Source: an uncultured Bacteroides sp. (GTDB taxonomy: Bacteria > Bacteroidota > Bacteroidia > Bacteroidales > Bacteroidaceae). Taken from it: DNA of 64,000 nt. Below are positions 42,642 through 55,430 of this stretch, in pieces. How positions within the stretch are numbered: the stretch's first letter is position 1; every line of letters starts with the position of its first letter. The translations under genes and the position numbers were made by a program. Location of the stretch: contig NZ_OY782186.1 in assembly GCF_963677685.1 (NCBI RefSeq), forward strand, positions 1 through 64,000, given 5' to 3'. The notes under the pieces were generated by a model. It had not been told where the DNA came from and searched no databases. It saw only the letters and a list, made by a program, of their open reading frames with translations.

Positions 42642-45600
42642 TTAAACTTCGTTATAATCCAAAACTGTTTTTTTATTCGCTAAAATTCTATCATATTCCT
42701 CTTTAGAGCCAACAATGATTTTTTCATATTCACGCTGACCAGTACCTGCAGGAATCAAATGACCACAGATGACATTCTCTTTCATTCCCTCCAGCTTATC
42801 AATCTTACCATTTATCGCAGCTTCATTCAAGACCTTTGTAGTTTCTTGGAAAGAAGCAGCAGACATAAAGCTAGAAGTTTGCAAAGCTGCTCGGGTAATA
42901 CCTTGTAATATTTGAGTAGATGTAGCAGGAACCGCATCACGAACCTCAACTAATTTCAAGTCTCTACGCTTCAACATACTATTCTCATCTCTGAGCTTAC
43001 GAGCAGTCACAATTTGTCCAGCTTGCAATGTAGATGAATCACCAGGTTCAACAACAACTTTCTTGCCCCATATACGGTCATTTTCTTCCATAAAGTCAAG
43101 TTTATCAACAACCTGTTGTTCCAAGAAACGAGTATCCCCAGGCTCATTAATGCCTACCTTTCTCATCATTTGGCGAACAATTATCTCAAAGTGCTTATCA
43201 TTGATCTTAACACCTTGCAGACGATAAACATCCTGAACCTCGTTTACAATATATTCCTGTACAGCTGTTGGTCCTTTAATAGCCAAGATATCAGCTGGAG
43301 TTGTAGCCCCATCAGACAAAGGAGTTCCAGCACGAACATAATCATTCTCCTGAACAAGAATCTGCTTAGATAATGCAACAAGATATTTTTTAACTTCACC
43401 TGTTTTAGAAGTCACTACAATTTCACGGTTACCACGTTTTATCTTACCCATAGTAACTTCGCCATCTATCTCAGAAACAACTGCAGGATTAGAAGGATTA
43501 CGAGCTTCAAAAAGCTCTGTTACTCGTGGAAGACCTCCCGTAATATCACCAGCCTTACCAACTGCTCTCGGAATCTTCACAATAACCTCACCAGCCTTTA
43601 CTTTTTGGGCATTCTCAATAACAACATGACCTCCTACCGGCAAATTATAAGTACGAAGTAAATTACCACTTTCATCAAGGATATGAGCAGATGGAATTTT
43701 AGTCTTATCCTTAGATTCAATAATTATTATTTCCTTCATACCAGTAGCTTCATCAGATTCTACTTTATAGGTAACATTTTCTACGACTCCTTCAAATTCG
43801 ATTTTACCGGTGACCTCAGTTATAATAACTGCGTTAAAAGGATCCCATTTTGCGATAAGCTTACCTTTTTCAACTATATCATTATTTGCCGCATACAGTT
43901 TAGAACCATATGGAACATTATGAGTTGATAGAACAATGCTAGTATTCACATCAATAAAGCGTACTTCAGCCAAACGTCCAACAACAACTTTAACTGATTC
44001 TCCCTGTTCATCAACAACATCCACCGTACGAAGTTCCTCAAACTCTAAGCGTGAATTATTTCTAGCAACAATACTTGCATTAGCTGCAATATTAGCCGCT
44101 GTACCTCCGGCATGGAAAGTACGCAATGTTAACTGTGTACCCGGCTCACCAATAGATTGAGCAGCAATAACTCCAACAGCCTCACCCTTTTGAACCATAC
44201 GGTTTGTTGCAAGGTTACGTCCATAACACTTTGCACAAACACCCTTTTTAGACTCACAAGTAAGAACCGATCGAATCTCCACACTTTCAATAGGTGAATT
44301 TTGAATTTGCTTTGCAACATCTTCAGTAATTTCTTCACCTCCCGCAACAAGCAATTTTCCTGTTGTAGGATGAATGATATCATGTACAGAAACACGACCT
44401 AAAATACGTTCATATAAGGTAGCTATAATATCATCATTATTCTTCAAATCGGTACAAACCAATCCTCGAAGCGTACCACAATCTTCCTCATTAATAATAA
44501 CGTCATGAGAAACATCAACCAAACGACGAGTCAAATACCCCGCATCTGCAGTTTTCAAAGCCGTATCAGCCAACCCTTTACGAGCACCATGAGTAGAAAT
44601 AAAATATTCCAAAACAGAGAGTCCCTCTTTAAAGTTAGAGAGAATCGGATTTTCAATAATCTGTCCTCCTTCAGCACCAGCTTTTTGAGGTTTAGCCATC
44701 AAACCTCTCATACCAGAAAGCTGACGAATCTGTTCTTTCGAACCACGAGCTCCTGAATCAAGCATCATATATACAGAGTTGAAACCTTGATCATCAGAAG
44801 AGATCGTCTTCATCAAAATATTAGATAACTCAGAATTCACATGAGTCCAAATATCTATGACTTGATTGTAACGTTCATTATTAGTAATAAAACCCATATT
44901 ATAATTACTAATAACTTGTTCAACCTCATCATATCCTTTTTGAACTAATGATTCTTTCTCCTGAGGGATAATAATATCATCAAGGTTGAAAGACAAGCCT
45001 CCTTTAAAGGCCATTCTATAACCCAAATTTTTAATACCATCAAGAAAATCTGCAGTTTTAGCGACACCACATTTCTTTATTACATCACCGATAATTTCGC
45101 GCAATGACTTCTTAGAAATAATGGTATTTATATAGCCTACTTCAGCAGGAACCACTTCATTCACAATAACACGACCTACAGAAGTTTCACGCAAAACATC
45201 AACAATATTGCCATTCTCATCAAGATCTTTAACAATAACCTTGATTGGAGCATGAATATCAACTTTGCCTTCATTATAAGCAATAGTAGCTTCTTCCGGT
45301 CCATAAAAGATAAGACCTTCACCTTTTGCTCCAGTTCTCAGTTTGGTTATATAGTACAAACCAAGAACCATATCTTGTGAAGGGACAGTAATAGGAGCCC
45401 CATTTGCAGGATTCAATATATTATGCGAAGCAAGCATCAACATCTGCGCTTCAAGAACAGCCTCATTACTTAAAGGTAAATGCACAGCCATCTGGTCACC
45501 ATCAAAATCCGCATTAAAAGCTGTACAAGCCAATGGATGTAACTGAATAGCTTTACCTTCAATCATCTTAGGCTGAAAAGCTTGTATACCAAGCCTATGC

Positions 45601-46922
45601 AATGTCGGAGCACGGTTAAGCAAAACAGGATGTCCTTTCATTACATGTTCAAGAATATCCCAAATAACAGGCTCTTTACGATCAACAATTTTTTTAGCTG
45701 ATTTAACAGTTTTTACTATACCTCTTTCGATCAACTTACGAATCACAAAAGGCTTATATAATTCAGCCGCCATTAACTTAGGAATACCACATTCGTGCAT
45801 TTTAAGTTCCGGACCAACAACAATTACCGAACGAGCAGAATAATCAACACGTTTACCTAGCAAGTTCTGTCGAAAACGTCCTTGCTTACCTTTCAGACTA
45901 TCTGAAAGAGATTTCAAAGGACGATTTGCATCCGTTTTAACAGCACTCGATTTACGAGAATTATCAAACAAAGAATCCACAGACTCCTGAAGCATACGCT
46001 TCTCATTACGTAAGATAACCTCCGGAGCTTTAATTTCAATCAATCTCTTTAGACGATTATTACGTATAATAACACGACGATAAAGATCATTCAAATCAGA
46101 CGTAGCAAAACGACCACCATCCAAAGGAACCAAAGGACGAAGTTCAGGAGGAATTACCGGAACAATACGAACAATCATCCACTCCGGTTTATTACGTCCT
46201 CTAGATGCACGGAAAGACTCAACAACTTGCAGGCGTTTTAAAGCCTCATTTTTTCTCTGTTGAGAAGCATCGTTACCAGCACGATGTCTTAAGTCATAAG
46301 ATAGAACATCCAAATCCAAACGTGACAAAAGATCATAAATAGCTTCAGCGCCCATTTTGGCTATAAACTTATTAGGATCAGTATCATCCAGATATTGATT
46401 TTCTTTAGGAAGCGTATCCAATATATCTAAATATTCTTCCTCAGAAAGTAAATCATATTCAGCTATGCCATCCTCAGCTTTTACACCCGCTTGGATTACA
46501 ACATAGCGTTCATAATAAATTATTGAATCAAGTTTCTTTGTAGGCAAACCTAACAAATAACCTATTTTATTAGGGAGCGAACGAAAATACCAAATATGAG
46601 CTACAGGTACTACCAATTGAATATGCCCCATACGCTCACGACGCACTTTCTTTTCAGTCACTTCTACACCACATCGGTCACAGACAATCCCTTTATAACG
46701 AATCCGTTTATATTTACCACAATGACACTCATAATCCTTGATAGGGCCAAAAATGCGCTCACAAAACAAGCCATCTCGCTCAGGTTTATAAGTACGGTAA
46801 TTTATGGTTTCAGGCTTCAACACTTCACCACTCGAATTTTCAAGGATTTCTTCTGGAGAAGCTAAACCTATCGAGATCTTGGAGAAATTACTTTTTATTC
46901 TATTTTCTTTTCTAAAAGCCAT
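42642..46922 (-). CDS. rpoC: DNA-directed RNA polymerase subunit beta'
   Basis: Beta' holds the catalytic Mg. The absolutely conserved [12 protein letters not shown] is present. The N-terminal zinc ribbon reads [20 protein letters not shown]. The second zinc site uses [17 protein letters not shown]. The frame opens at 46955 inside rpoB, but [10 protein letters not shown] at 46922 is the conserved start, giving 1426 residues. It follows rpoB after 25 bases. Confidence 0.98.
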   Translation of the reverse strand: MAFRKENRIKSNFSKISIGLASPEEILENSSGEVLKPETINYRTYKPERDGLFCERIFGPIKDYECHCGKYKRIRYKGIVCDRCGVEVTEKKVRRERMGHIQLVVPVAHIWYFRSLPNKIGYLLGLPTKKLDSIIYYERYVVIQAGVKAEDGIAEYDLLSEEEYLDILDTLPKENQYLDDTDPNKFIAKMGAEAIYDLLSRLDLDVLSYDLRHRAGNDASQQRKNEALKRLQVVESFRASRGRNKPEWMIVRIVPVIPPELRPLVPLDGGRFATSDLNDLYRRVIIRNNRLKRLIEIKAPEVILRNEKRMLQESVDSLFDNSRKSSAVKTDANRPLKSLSDSLKGKQGRFRQNLLGKRVDYSARSVIVVGPELKMHECGIPKLMAAELYKPFVIRKLIERGIVKTVKSAKKIVDRKEPVIWDILEHVMKGHPVLLNRAPTLHRLGIQAFQPKMIEGKAIQLHPLACTAFNADFDGDQMAVHLPLSNEAVLEAQMLMLASHNILNPANGAPITVPSQDMVLGLYYITKLRTGAKGEGLIFYGPEEATIAYNEGKVDIHAPIKVIVKDLDENGNIVDVLRETSVGRVIVNEVVPAEVGYINTIISKKSLREIIGDVIKKCGVAKTADFLDGIKNLGYRMAFKGGLSFNLDDIIIPQEKESLVQKGYDEVEQVISNYNMGFITNNERYNQVIDIWTHVNSELSNILMKTISSDDQGFNSVYMMLDSGARGSKEQIRQLSGMRGLMAKPQKAGAEGGQIIENPILSNFKEGLSVLEYFISTHGARKGLADTALKTADAGYLTRRLVDVSHDVIINEEDCGTLRGLVCTDLKNNDDIIATLYERILGRVSVHDIIHPTTGKLLVAGGEEITEDVAKQIQNSPIESVEIRSVLTCESKKGVCAKCYGRNLATNRMVQKGEAVGVIAAQSIGEPGTQLTLRTFHAGGTAANIAANASIVARNNSRLEFEELRTVDVVDEQGESVKVVVGRLAEVRFIDVNTSIVLSTHNVPYGSKLYAANNDIVEKGKLIAKWDPFNAVIITEVTGKIEFEGVVENVTYKVESDEATGMKEIIIIESKDKTKIPSAHILDESGNLLRTYNLPVGGHVVIENAQKVKAGEVIVKIPRAVGKAGDITGGLPRVTELFEARNPSNPAVVSEIDGEVTMGKIKRGNREIVVTSKTGEVKKYLVALSKQILVQENDYVRAGTPLSDGATTPADILAIKGPTAVQEYIVNEVQDVYRLQGVKINDKHFEIIVRQMMRKVGINEPGDTRFLEQQVVDKLDFMEENDRIWGKKVVVEPGDSSTLQAGQIVTARKLRDENSMLKRRDLKLVEVRDAVPATSTQILQGITRAALQTSSFMSAASFQETTKVLNEAAINGKIDKLEGMKENVICGHLIPAGTGQREYEKIIVGSKEEYDRILANKKTVLDYNEV

Positions 46923-46947
46923 ACTATTTTTTTTTATATGCCAACAA

Positions 46948-49900
46948 TTACTCAAGATTAATGCTAAGTCCCAATCCTCTCAATTCATGCAATAACACAT
47001 TTAAAGATTCAGGGATACCAGGCTGAGGCATAGGATCACCTTTGACAATAGCCTCATAAGCTTTAGATCGGCCTAAAACATCATCTGATTTAATAGTCAA
47101 TATCTCCTGAAGGATATGAGAAGCACCAAAAGCTTCTAATGCCCAAACCTCCATTTCACCAAAACGTTGACCTCCGAATTGAGCTTTACCTCCAAGTGGT
47201 TGTTGAGTGATCAATGAATATGGTCCAATAGAACGAGCATGCATTTTATCCTCAACCATGTGCCCCAATTTCAACATATATGTTACACCAACAGTAGCCG
47301 GTTGATCAAATCTCTCTCCATTCCCACCATCACATAAGAAAGTTCGCCCAAAGCGTGGCAAACCAGCTTTATCTGTCCAGTGAGTAATATCTTCCAATGA
47401 TGCCCCATCAAAAATAGGAGTAGCAAATTTAACTCCCAATTTTTTACCTGCAGAACCTAACACCGCCTCAAAAATTTGTCCCAGGTTCATACGAGAAGGT
47501 ACACCCAAAGGATTTAAGACTATATCAACAGGAGTTCCATCTTCAAGGAATGGCATATCTTCCTGGCGAACGATACGAGATACAATACCCTTATTACCGT
47601 GGCGACCAGCCATTTTATCACCAACGCCAATTTTACGTTTTTTAGCAACGTAAACCTTAGCCATTTGGATGATGCCGGCAGGCAATTCATCACCAATAGT
47701 AATACTGAATTTCTTTCTTTTCAATTCAGCATCTAGCTCTTTATATTTTTTTAAGAAGTTCAGAATAAGGTCACGAATTAATTCATTCGTATGAGAATCA
47801 GCAGTCCAATTACTTAACTGAATAGCATTAAAATCTAAAGAGCCTAAATCAGAAGCAAGGAATTTACTTCCTTTAGCAATAACTTCAGTTCCCAAATAAT
47901 CTTTAACGCCTAAAGATGTATGACCTTCAGTCAACTCCGCTAGTTTCTTTATCAAAATTGTTTTCAAAGAAGCAACCTTAGCCTCAAATTCATCATCAAT
48001 CTTTGGCAATAAAGCTTTATCAGCAAGTTTAGAACTTCTGTTCTTCAATACCCTAGAAAATAGACGTTTATCGATAACCACACCCTTCAATGAAGGAGAT
48101 GCTTTCAAAGATGCATCTTTTACATCACCTGCTTTATCGCCAAAGATAGCTCGAAGCAGTTTTTCTTCAGGAGAAGGATCAGATTCACCTTTTGGTGTTA
48201 TTTTACCTATAAGAATATCACCTGGTTGTATATGAGCACCAATTCTAACGATCCCGTTTTCATCAAGATCTTTAGTTGCCTCTTCACTTACATTAGGGAT
48301 ATCCGAGGTCAATTCTTCCATTCCTCGTTTCGTTTCTCTCACTTCAAGAGAATATTCTTCCACATGAACAGAAGTTAGCAAATCTTCTCTGACAACACGT
48401 TCATTTAGAACAATAGCATCTTCATAATTATAGCCCTTCCAAGGCATATAAGCTACAAGAAGATTTTTTCCTAAAGCCAACTCTCCATTTTCAGTAGAAT
48501 AACCTTCAGTTAAAATTTGACCTTTAACAACACGTTCATCCTTTACACATATTGGACGAAGGTCAATCGTCATATTTTGATTTGTCTTGCGGAACTTAGA
48601 GATGCGATACTCTTTCAGAGCCGGCTCAAAGCTTACAAAATCCTCATCAGGTGATCTATCATATAATATACGAATCGTGGTAGCATCAACATAATCAACA
48701 ACGCCATCACCTTCTGCAGCAATTTGAGTACGAGAATCTTTTACTAATTGATTTTCAATACCTGTTCCAACAATAGGTGCTTCACTTTTTAATAAAGGTA
48801 CTGCCTGGCGCATCATGTTTGATCCCATCAATGCACGGTTCGCATCATCATGTTCAAGGAAAGGGATTAATGATGCCGCAATAGATGCAATCTGCTGAGG
48901 AGCTACATCCATCAAATCAACTTCAGAAGGTTCAACGACAGGATAATCCGCATCCTGACGAGCTTTAACCTTATTACGAATAAATTCCCCTTTCTCATTT
49001 AAGACAGCATTACCCTGTGCTATAATTTTACTTTCCTCCTCCTCTGCAGTAAGATAGATTATGCCATTAGAAGAAACATTAACCTTACCCTTTTCAACTT
49101 GACGGTATGGTGTTTCAATAAAACCTAAATCATTGATTTTAGCATAAATACACAAAGAAGAGATCAAACCAATATTAGGGCCCTCTGGAGTCTCAATAGG
49201 GCACAAACGACCATAGTGAGTATAGTGCACGTCTCGAACTTCAAATCCGGCACGTTCACGCGAAAGTCCACCAGGACCAAGGGCAGACATACGTCTCTTA
49301 TGGGTAATCTCAGCCAATGGATTTGTTTGATCCATAAATTGAGAAAGTGCATTCGTCCCAAAGAAAGTATTAATTACCGAAGAAATAGTCTTCGCATTAA
49401 TTAAGTCAATAGGAGTAAACACTTCATTATCACGAACATTCATACGCTCACGAATAGTACGAGACATACGAGCAAGTCCGACTGCAAATTGATTAGATAA
49501 CTGTTCACCAACCGTTCTAACCCTACGGTTACTTAAGTGGTCTATATCATCAACATCAGCCTTTGAGTTTATTAATTCAATCAAGTATTTAATAATCTCA
49601 ATCATATCTTCTTTCGTCAAAACCTTAACATCCATATCGGTAGTAAGGTTTAACTTCTTATTTATACGATAGCGTCCAACTTCTCCTAAATCATAACGTT
49701 TCTCAGAGAAAAACAAATTATTTATGACTTCACGAGCACTAGCATCATCAGCAGGATCAGCATTACGCAACTGCCTATAGATATATAAAACAGCTTCCTT
49801 CTCAGAGTTACTAGGGTCTTTTTGAAGAGTATTATAGATAATAGAATAATCAGATTGATTAGGTTCTTCTTTATGAAGAAGGATACTTTGTACACCCGAC

Positions 49901-50760
49901 TCAATAATTTCATCTACATGTTCAGCAAGCAAAACAGTTTCGCGATCGATTATCACTTCATTACGTTCAATCGAAACAACCTCACCCGTATCCTCGTCCA
50001 CAAAATCCTCAATCCATGTTTTCAAGACACGAGCAGCTAATTTTCTTCCAACAACTTTTTTAAGATTTGTTTTATTAACCTTAATATCTTCAGCTAAATT
50101 GAAAATTTCAAGAATATCTTTATCATTCTCAAAGCCGATAGCACGCAATAAAGTAGTTACAGGCAATTTCTTCTTACGATCAATATATGCATACATGACA
50201 TTATTAATGTCAGTAGCAAATTCAATCCAAGATCCTTTAAAAGGAATTATACGTGCTGAATATAACTTTGTTCCATTAGCATGAACACTTTGTCCAAAAA
50301 AGACTCCCGGAGAACGGTGAAGCTGAGATACAACTACACGCTCTGCACCATTAATAACGAAAGTTGCTTTTTCCGTCATGTAGGGAATAGGGCCAAGGAA
50401 AACGTCTTGTATCACCGTATCAAAATCCTCGTGATCAGGATCAGTACAATATAATTTTAGTTTAGCCTTTAAAGGAACACTATATGTAAGCCCTCGCTCT
50501 ATACAATCATCAATAGTATAACGCGGCGGATCAATATAATAATCCAAAAACTCAAGAACAAAATTATTCCTTGTGTCAGCTATTGGAAAGTTTTCAGCAA
50601 AAACCTTATACAATCCTTCATTTTTACGCTTTTCAGGCGGAGTATCTAATTGCAAAAAGTCTTTGAATGACTTCAATTGTACTTCTAAAAAATCCGGATA
50701 TTCGAACGGATTAGCAATAGAAGCAAAATTAACTCGTTGATTTACAGTATTTGAAGACAT
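46948..50760 (-). CDS. rpoB: DNA-directed RNA polymerase subunit beta
   Basis: Beta forms the other half of the polymerase cleft. The rifampicin region reads [20 protein letters not shown], then [20 protein letters not shown], wild type at the Asp, His and Ser positions usually changed in resistance. [15 protein letters not shown] and [17 protein letters not shown] are typical. It has 1270 residues. A strong hairpin separates it from rplL, so its level is probably set by partial read-through. Confidence 0.98.
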   Translation of the reverse strand: MSSNTVNQRVNFASIANPFEYPDFLEVQLKSFKDFLQLDTPPEKRKNEGLYKVFAENFPIADTRNNFVLEFLDYYIDPPRYTIDDCIERGLTYSVPLKAKLKLYCTDPDHEDFDTVIQDVFLGPIPYMTEKATFVINGAERVVVSQLHRSPGVFFGQSVHANGTKLYSARIIPFKGSWIEFATDINNVMYAYIDRKKKLPVTTLLRAIGFENDKDILEIFNLAEDIKVNKTNLKKVVGRKLAARVLKTWIEDFVDEDTGEVVSIERNEVIIDRETVLLAEHVDEIIESGVQSILLHKEEPNQSDYSIIYNTLQKDPSNSEKEAVLYIYRQLRNADPADDASAREVINNLFFSEKRYDLGEVGRYRINKKLNLTTDMDVKVLTKEDMIEIIKYLIELINSKADVDDIDHLSNRRVRTVGEQLSNQFAVGLARMSRTIRERMNVRDNEVFTPIDLINAKTISSVINTFFGTNALSQFMDQTNPLAEITHKRRMSALGPGGLSRERAGFEVRDVHYTHYGRLCPIETPEGPNIGLISSLCIYAKINDLGFIETPYRQVEKGKVNVSSNGIIYLTAEEEESKIIAQGNAVLNEKGEFIRNKVKARQDADYPVVEPSEVDLMDVAPQQIASIAASLIPFLEHDDANRALMGSNMMRQAVPLLKSEAPIVGTGIENQLVKDSRTQIAAEGDGVVDYVDATTIRILYDRSPDEDFVSFEPALKEYRISKFRKTNQNMTIDLRPICVKDERVVKGQILTEGYSTENGELALGKNLLVAYMPWKGYNYEDAIVLNERVVREDLLTSVHVEEYSLEVRETKRGMEELTSDIPNVSEEATKDLDENGIVRIGAHIQPGDILIGKITPKGESDPSPEEKLLRAIFGDKAGDVKDASLKASPSLKGVVIDKRLFSRVLKNRSSKLADKALLPKIDDEFEAKVASLKTILIKKLAELTEGHTSLGVKDYLGTEVIAKGSKFLASDLGSLDFNAIQLSNWTADSHTNELIRDLILNFLKKYKELDAELKRKKFSITIGDELPAGIIQMAKVYVAKKRKIGVGDKMAGRHGNKGIVSRIVRQEDMPFLEDGTPVDIVLNPLGVPSRMNLGQIFEAVLGSAGKKLGVKFATPIFDGASLEDITHWTDKAGLPRFGRTFLCDGGNGERFDQPATVGVTYMLKLGHMVEDKMHARSIGPYSLITQQPLGGKAQFGGQRFGEMEVWALEAFGASHILQEILTIKSDDVLGRSKAYEAIVKGDPMPQPGIPESLNVLLHELRGLGLSINLE

Positions 50761-50801
50761 CTGTCAATGAATTTGTAGAACCTAATTTTAAATATATACG
50801 C

Positions 50802-50839
50802 AAAAAGGTTAAGAACCCTTTTTTCAAGGGTTCTTAACC
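50802..50839 (-). terminator. terminator/attenuator between rplL and rpoB
   Basis: On the minus strand GGTTAAGAACCCTT and AAGGGTTCTTAACC form a perfect 14-base stem with a five-base loop, followed by TTTTTG. A smaller CCTGGTAACCAGG hairpin precedes it. No strong promoter is visible before rpoB, so some read-through must occur. Confidence 0.88.
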
Positions 50840-50864
50840 GCACTACCTGGTTACCAGGCTAATG

Positions 50865-51239
50865 TTATTTAAGTTCAACCTCAGCTCCAGCTTCTTCCAA
50901 TGCTTTTTTCAATGATTCTGCTTCGTCTTTAGCTAAACCTTCTTTTACTACACTAGGAGCGCCATCTACCATGTCTTTAGCTTCCTTCAAGCCAAGGCCA
51001 CAGCTTTCTTTTACAGCCTTAACAACCTGAAGTTTCGCAGCTCCAGCACTTTTTAACACTACATCAAAAGAAGTTTTTTCTTCTGCTGCAGCAGCAGCTG
51101 CAGGCCCTCCCGCTGCAACAGCAACAGCTGCAGCTGCAGGTTCAATACCATATTCTTCTTTAAGGATAGTTGCAAGTTCATTAACTTCTTTTACTGTCAA
51201 GTTAACTAATTGTTCTGCAAAAGCTTTCAAATCTGCCAT
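50865..51239 (-). CDS. rplL: 50S ribosomal protein L7/L12
   Basis: L7/L12 forms the flexible stalk that recruits translation factors. The N-terminal dimer part ([20 protein letters not shown]), an Ala-rich hinge (about 38-55) and the C-terminal domain ([20 protein letters not shown]) are in place. It has 124 residues. It follows rplJ after 44 bases. Confidence 0.98.
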   Translation of the reverse strand: MADLKAFAEQLVNLTVKEVNELATILKEEYGIEPAAAAVAVAAGGPAAAAAAEEKTSFDVVLKSAGAAKLQVVKAVKESCGLGLKEAKDMVDGAPSVVKEGLAKDEAESLKKALEEAGAEVELK

Positions 51240-51283
51240 TTTTGTATGATTTTAATGTTTAATTACTTATTTGTACGAATTGA

Positions 51284-51796
51284 TTATTTTTCACCAAGAG
51301 TCTTAAGAACTCCATGAATAGTGTTTCCACCTGATTGAAGAGCCGAAATAACATTCTTCGCAGGAGACTGCAGCAGAGCAATAACTTCAGCAATAACTTC
51401 ATTTTTACTTTTAATGCTTACTAATGCATCTAATTGATCAGCACCAACATAGAAACTTTCTTCAGCATAAGCAGCCTTTAGACCTGGGATACCCTCTTTA
51501 GCTACATCTTTTATTAATTTTGCAGGAGCATTAGCTGTATTGCAAAACATGATAGAAGTAGAACCTTTAAGAGAGGTATATAGTGGAGAATAATCCACCT
51601 CCAATGTTTCAAGAGCTTTATGAAGCAATGTATTCTTCACAACCATCAACTTAATATCAGCTTTATTGCAAGCTCTTCTTAAGTCACTAGTTTTAGCTGC
51701 ATTCATAGCAGTCATATCTACCAAATAGAAGTGACCATACTCACCAACAGTTGCAGCAATCTGTGAAATGATTTTATCTTTATCTTCCTTTCTCAT
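51284..51796 (-). CDS. rplJ: 50S ribosomal protein L10
   Basis: L10 anchors the L7/L12 stalk. The typical KTSDLRRACNKADIKLMVVK, then NTLLHKALE, is present, and the C-terminal helix that binds L12 follows (VISALQSGGNTIHGVLKTL). It has 170 residues. Only 14 bases separate it from rplA, so no long E. coli-like leader is present. Confidence 0.97.
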   Translation of the reverse strand: MRKEDKDKIISQIAATVGEYGHFYLVDMTAMNAAKTSDLRRACNKADIKLMVVKNTLLHKALETLEVDYSPLYTSLKGSTSIMFCNTANAPAKLIKDVAKEGIPGLKAAYAEESFYVGADQLDALVSIKSKNEVIAEVIALLQSPAKNVISALQSGGNTIHGVLKTLGEK

Positions 51797-51810
51797 TGTT
51801 CCTCCATTAA

Positions 51811-52509
51811 TTAGATTTCCTCTACTGATTTCGGGTCTATCTTAATTCCGGCACTCATTGTACTAGAAAGATAAATACTCTTAATATATGCACCTTTAGC
51901 AGCAGTTGGTTTGAGTTTATTTAATGTAGAAATAAATTCTTTTGCATTATCGCGAATTTTATCAGCATCAAATGAAACTTTCCCAATTGAAGTATGTACG
52001 ATACCACTTTTATCGACTTTAAAGTCAATCTTACCTTGCTTAACCTCTTTCACAGCTTTTGCAACATCCATAGTTACAGTTCCGCTTTTAGGGTTAGGCA
52101 TTAAGCCACGTGGTCCTAAGACACGTCCTAGTGCACCTATTTTGCCCATAATAGAAGGCATAGTGATAATAACATCAATATCCGTCCATCCAGCTTTGAT
52201 CTTTTCAATATATTCATCAAGACCAACATAGTCAGCGCCAGCTTCTTTTGCTGCAGCCTCGGCATCAGGTGTACAAAGCACTAACACACGTATATCCTTA
52301 CCAGTTCCATGAGGAAGTGAAACAACTCCTCTCACCATCTGGTTTGCTTTACGTGGATCAATACCTAAGCGTACATCAATATCTAATGAAGCATCAAATT
52401 TAGTAAAAGTGATTTCTTTCACTAATGTTGCAGCCTCTTTCAACGAGTATGCCTTCCCTGCTTCAACTTTCTCTGCAGCTAACTTCTGTTTTTTTGTCAG
52501 TTTACTCAT
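51811..52509 (-). CDS. rplA: 50S ribosomal protein L1
   Basis: L1 forms the mobile stalk that moves deacylated tRNA and in E. coli represses its own operon. [20 protein letters not shown] and [17 protein letters not shown] are diagnostic. It has 232 residues and follows rplK after 15 bases. Confidence 0.98.
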   Translation of the reverse strand: MSKLTKKQKLAAEKVEAGKAYSLKEAATLVKEITFTKFDASLDIDVRLGIDPRKANQMVRGVVSLPHGTGKDIRVLVLCTPDAEAAAKEAGADYVGLDEYIEKIKAGWTDIDVIITMPSIMGKIGALGRVLGPRGLMPNPKSGTVTMDVAKAVKEVKQGKIDFKVDKSGIVHTSIGKVSFDADKIRDNAKEFISTLNKLKPTAAKGAYIKSIYLSSTMSAGIKIDPKSVEEI

Positions 52510-52524
52510 TACAATTGAAGTTTA

Positions 52525-52968
52525 TTAATTATTAACCGGGAATTCCCCTTTTACAGCAATACCCATACTTCTAGCTGTACCAGCAACCATTGTCATAGCT
52601 GCTTCCACAGTAAAACAGTTTAAATCCACCATTTTGTCCTGAGCAATCGTACGAATCTGTTCCCAAGTTAACTCAGCAACTTTTTTACGGTTAGGCTCAG
52701 CAGACCCACTCTTTACTTTCGCTATATCAAGTAATTGAATAGCAACAGGAGGAGTCTTTATTACAAAATCAAAAGACTTATCTGCGTAGTAAGTAATGAT
52801 AACTGGTAAAATCTTACCAGCTTTGTCCTGGGTTCTGGCGTTGAATTGCTTGCAAAACTCCATAATGTTAATCCCCTTAGAACCCAAAGCAGGGCCAACG
52901 GGAGGAGATGGGTTTGCCGCGCCTCCTTTAATCTGTAATTTGATTAGTCCAGCAACTTCTTTAGCCAT
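52525..52968 (-). CDS. rplK: 50S ribosomal protein L11
   Basis: L11 builds the GTPase-associated centre. The N-terminus ([20 protein letters not shown], then [16 protein letters not shown]) and the end [15 protein letters not shown] are typical. It has 147 residues. It follows nusG after 52 bases. Confidence 0.98.
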   Translation of the reverse strand: MAKEVAGLIKLQIKGGAANPSPPVGPALGSKGINIMEFCKQFNARTQDKAGKILPVIITYYADKSFDFVIKTPPVAIQLLDIAKVKSGSAEPNRKKVAELTWEQIRTIAQDKMVDLNCFTVEAAMTMVAGTARSMGIAVKGEFPVNN

Positions 52969-53020
52969 TTTTTATTAATTTATATATAAACATTAATAGA
53001 ATAATATAGCGTAACCTATA

Positions 53021-53563
53021 CTATTCCTTCTCTACTTGCATAAAGCCCAATTCAAGCGGTGTTTTTCGCCCGAATATCTTAACCATGACCTTCAGTTTCT
53101 TCTTTTCACTATTAACTTCTTCAATGATACCACTAAATCCGCTAAAAGGACCAAATGTAACTTTCACAGTTTCTCCTACAACATAAGGAATATTCAATTC
53201 CTCTGCAGCATCTTGAAGTTCATCAACTGTTCCCAGTATACGATTAACTTCTGATTGCCTTAAAGGAGCAGGTTTATCAGCCCCACCTAAAAAACCAATT
53301 ACATTAGGAGTATTTCTAAGATGATGAGACACCTCACCCACTAAAGCAGCTTCAACCAAAACATAACCAGGCAAGTAACTTCTTTCTTTCATTACTTTTT
53401 TTCCATTACGGACCTGATAAACTTTTTCAGTCGGAATTAATATTTGAGACACATATTCACCAAGATCACTATTCTTGATATCCGCCTCAAGATATTCTTT
53501 AACTTTAGCTTCTTTCCCACTTATAGCACGCAAAACGTACCATTTTTTCTCAACCTCAGACAT
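53021..53563 (-). CDS. nusG: transcription elongation/antitermination protein NusG
   Basis: NusG binds RNA polymerase and links it to Rho or to the ribosome through S10. The NGN domain begins KKWYVLRAISGKEAKVKEYL, and the KOW domain at about 125-180 contains GETVKVTFGPFSGFSGIIEE. It has 180 residues. It stands between secE (13 bases) and rplK. Confidence 0.97.
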   Translation of the reverse strand: MSEVEKKWYVLRAISGKEAKVKEYLEADIKNSDLGEYVSQILIPTEKVYQVRNGKKVMKERSYLPGYVLVEAALVGEVSHHLRNTPNVIGFLGGADKPAPLRQSEVNRILGTVDELQDAAEELNIPYVVGETVKVTFGPFSGFSGIIEEVNSEKKKLKVMVKIFGRKTPLELGFMQVEKE

Positions 53564-53576
53564 TTAACTCAATTTT

Positions 53577-53768
53577 TTAATGTGGATAAATAACCTTTTC
53601 CATGATTGTTTGGAAACAGAAGTCCATTGCAAAAACCACTAGTGCAATAATCAGGGAAGCATACAAAACAACTACCGCACTATTAGTCAACTCAGAATAC
53701 GTTGGCCACGATACTTTATGTACAAGTTCGTTATAAGATTCTTTGATATAATCAACTATTTTCTTCAT
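53577..53768 (-). CDS. secE: protein translocase subunit SecE
   Basis: SecE is the small clamp of the SecYEG channel. The 63-residue protein begins MKKIVDYIKESYNELVHKVS, has the conserved WPT turn, then one membrane span (SAVVVLYASLIIALVVFAMD). The open frame extends upstream through the tRNA-Trp gene to 53891, but that part is not protein. The ATG at 53768 is 14 bases behind the tRNA. Confidence 0.96.
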   Translation of the reverse strand: MKKIVDYIKESYNELVHKVSWPTYSELTNSAVVVLYASLIIALVVFAMDFCFQTIMEKVIYPH

Positions 53769-53782
53769 GTCAAAAATATTAG

Positions 53783-53855
53783 CACGGAAGGAGAGGCTCG
53801 AACTCCCGACACCCGGTTTTGGAGACCGGTGCTCTACCAACTGAGCTACTTCCGT
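53783..53855 (-). tRNA. tRNA-Trp (anticodon CCA)
   Basis: The reverse complement is a 73-base cloverleaf. Acceptor strands ACGGAAG and CTTCCGT pair with discriminator G. The anticodon loop CTCCAAA gives CCA. It lies between tuf and secE, where many bacteria keep it. CCA is not encoded. Confidence 0.98.
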
Positions 53856-53866
53856 AAAGATACAAT

Positions 53867-53897
53867 CAGTTCTTGATATATAAAATACCAAGAACTG
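53867..53897 (-). other. hairpin between tuf and tRNA-Trp
   Basis: CAGTTCTTG (53867-53875) and CAAGAACTG (53889-53897) are perfect arms around a 13-base loop that pairs further. No U-run follows. A processing site freeing tRNA-Trp, or a weak attenuator, is likely. Confidence 0.55.
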
Positions 53898-53908
53898 AGT
53901 ATATAAAA

Positions 53909-55090
53909 TTATAACATTTCAGTGATCTGACCAGCACCTACAGTACGTCCACCTTCACGAATAGCGAAACGAAGACCAACATTTAATGCAACTGGGTAAA
54001 TCAATTCAACGGTAATAGTTACGTTATCACCTGGCATTACCATTTCAGTTCCTTCAGGAAGAGAAATTTCACCAGTACAGTCCATAGTACGAAGATAGAA
54101 CTGAGGACGATATTTGTTGTGGAAAGGAGTATGACGACCACCTTCTTCTTTTTTCAAGATATAAACCTCTGCCTTGAAAGTAGTGTGAGGTTTGATTTGT
54201 CCCGGATGACAAAGAACCATACCACGTTTGATATCATTTTTGTCAACTCCACGAAGCAATAAACCTACGTTATCACCAGCTTCACCCTGATCAAGAAGTT
54301 TACGGAACATTTCAACACCTGTAACAACAGATTTTTTATCTTCACCTAAACCTAAAATCTGAATTTCTTCACCTACTTTGATAACACCAGCTTCAACACG
54401 ACCAGTAGCAACAGTACCACGACCTGTAATAGAGAATACATCCTCAACAGGCATCAAGAAAGGTTTATCAACATCACGTGGAGGCAATGGGATCCAGCTA
54501 TCAACAGCATCCATAAGCTCCATAACTTTGTCTTCCCATTTTTCTACACCATTCAATGCTCCAAGAGCAGAACCTTGAATAATAGGAGTGTTATCACCGT
54601 CAAAGTCATAGAATGAAAGAAGCTCTCTCATTTCCATTTCAACAAGTTCCAACATTTCTGCATCATCAACCATATCGCATTTGTTCATGAAAACGACCAA
54701 TTTAGGAACGTTTACCTGACGTGCCAACAAGATATGTTCACGAGTTTGAGGCATAGGACCATCAGTAGCAGCAACTACAATGATAGCACCATCCATTTGA
54801 GCAGCACCAGTTACCATGTTTTTAACGTAGTCAGCGTGTCCTGGACAGTCTACGTGAGCATAGTGACGATTAGCTGTTTGATACTCAACATGTGAAGTAT
54901 TAATAGTAATACCTCTTTCTTTTTCTTCAGGAGCATTATCAATTTGATCAAAAGATTTGATTTCTGACAATCCTCTTTTAGCTAACACAGTAGTGATAGC
55001 AGCAGTTAATGTGGTCTTACCGTGGTCTACGTGACCAATAGTACCAATGTTAACGTGCGGTTTGGTACGTTCAAATTTCTCTTTAGCCAT
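53909..55090 (-). CDS. tuf: elongation factor Tu
   Basis: EF-Tu brings aminoacyl-tRNA to the ribosome. G motifs are [16 protein letters not shown] and NKCD. The effector loop [17 protein letters not shown] and the kirromycin-site region near [10 protein letters not shown] are normal. It has 393 residues. It is flanked by tRNA genes on both sides. No second tuf copy lies behind fusA in this window. Confidence 0.98.
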   Translation of the reverse strand: MAKEKFERTKPHVNIGTIGHVDHGKTTLTAAITTVLAKRGLSEIKSFDQIDNAPEEKERGITINTSHVEYQTANRHYAHVDCPGHADYVKNMVTGAAQMDGAIIVVAATDGPMPQTREHILLARQVNVPKLVVFMNKCDMVDDAEMLELVEMEMRELLSFYDFDGDNTPIIQGSALGALNGVEKWEDKVMELMDAVDSWIPLPPRDVDKPFLMPVEDVFSITGRGTVATGRVEAGVIKVGEEIQILGLGEDKKSVVTGVEMFRKLLDQGEAGDNVGLLLRGVDKNDIKRGMVLCHPGQIKPHTTFKAEVYILKKEEGGRHTPFHNKYRPQFYLRTMDCTGEISLPEGTEMVMPGDNVTITVELIYPVALNVGLRFAIREGGRTVGAGQITEML

Positions 55091-55143
55091 AGCTTTACTT
55101 GTTATTTATTTGATTAATAATCAGCACTTACATTTATTTTATG

Positions 55144-55215
<72 letters not shown>

Positions 55216-55224
55216 AAGGAAAAG

Positions 55225-55297
55225 AGCGGAAGACGGGGCTCAAACCCGCGACCCTCAGCTTGGAAGGCTAATGCTCTATCAACTGAGCTACTTCCGC
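55225..55297 (-). tRNA. tRNA-Gly (anticodon TCC)
   Basis: The reverse complement is a 73-base cloverleaf with acceptor strands GCGGAAG and CTTCCGC. The anticodon loop CTTCCAA gives TCC. It is nine bases from tRNA-Thr(GGT). Confidence 0.97.
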
Positions 55298-55338
55298 AAT
55301 TCTTTACTTGCCAAAGCTTACACTTCACTAATTCAACG

Positions 55339-55421
55339 TGGGCAAAGATGGATTCGAACCACCGAAGTCGAAAGACAGCAGATTTACAGTCTGCCCCATT
55401 TGGCCACTCTGGTATTTGCCC
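55339..55421 (-). tRNA. tRNA-Tyr (anticodon GTA)
   Basis: The reverse complement is an 83-base cloverleaf with the long variable arm of tyrosine tRNAs. Acceptor strands are GGGCAAA and TTTGCCC, and the anticodon loop CTGTAAA gives GTA. Confidence 0.97.
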
Positions 55422-55430
55422 TTGTTTTTG

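Noticed and set aside
49200..49400. Possible rifampicin-resistance change in rpoB
   Set aside because: The residues usually altered are wild type by alignment from memory.
53769..53891. N-terminal extension of the secE frame
   Set aside because: It is a translation of the tRNA-Trp gene; SecE starts at 53768.
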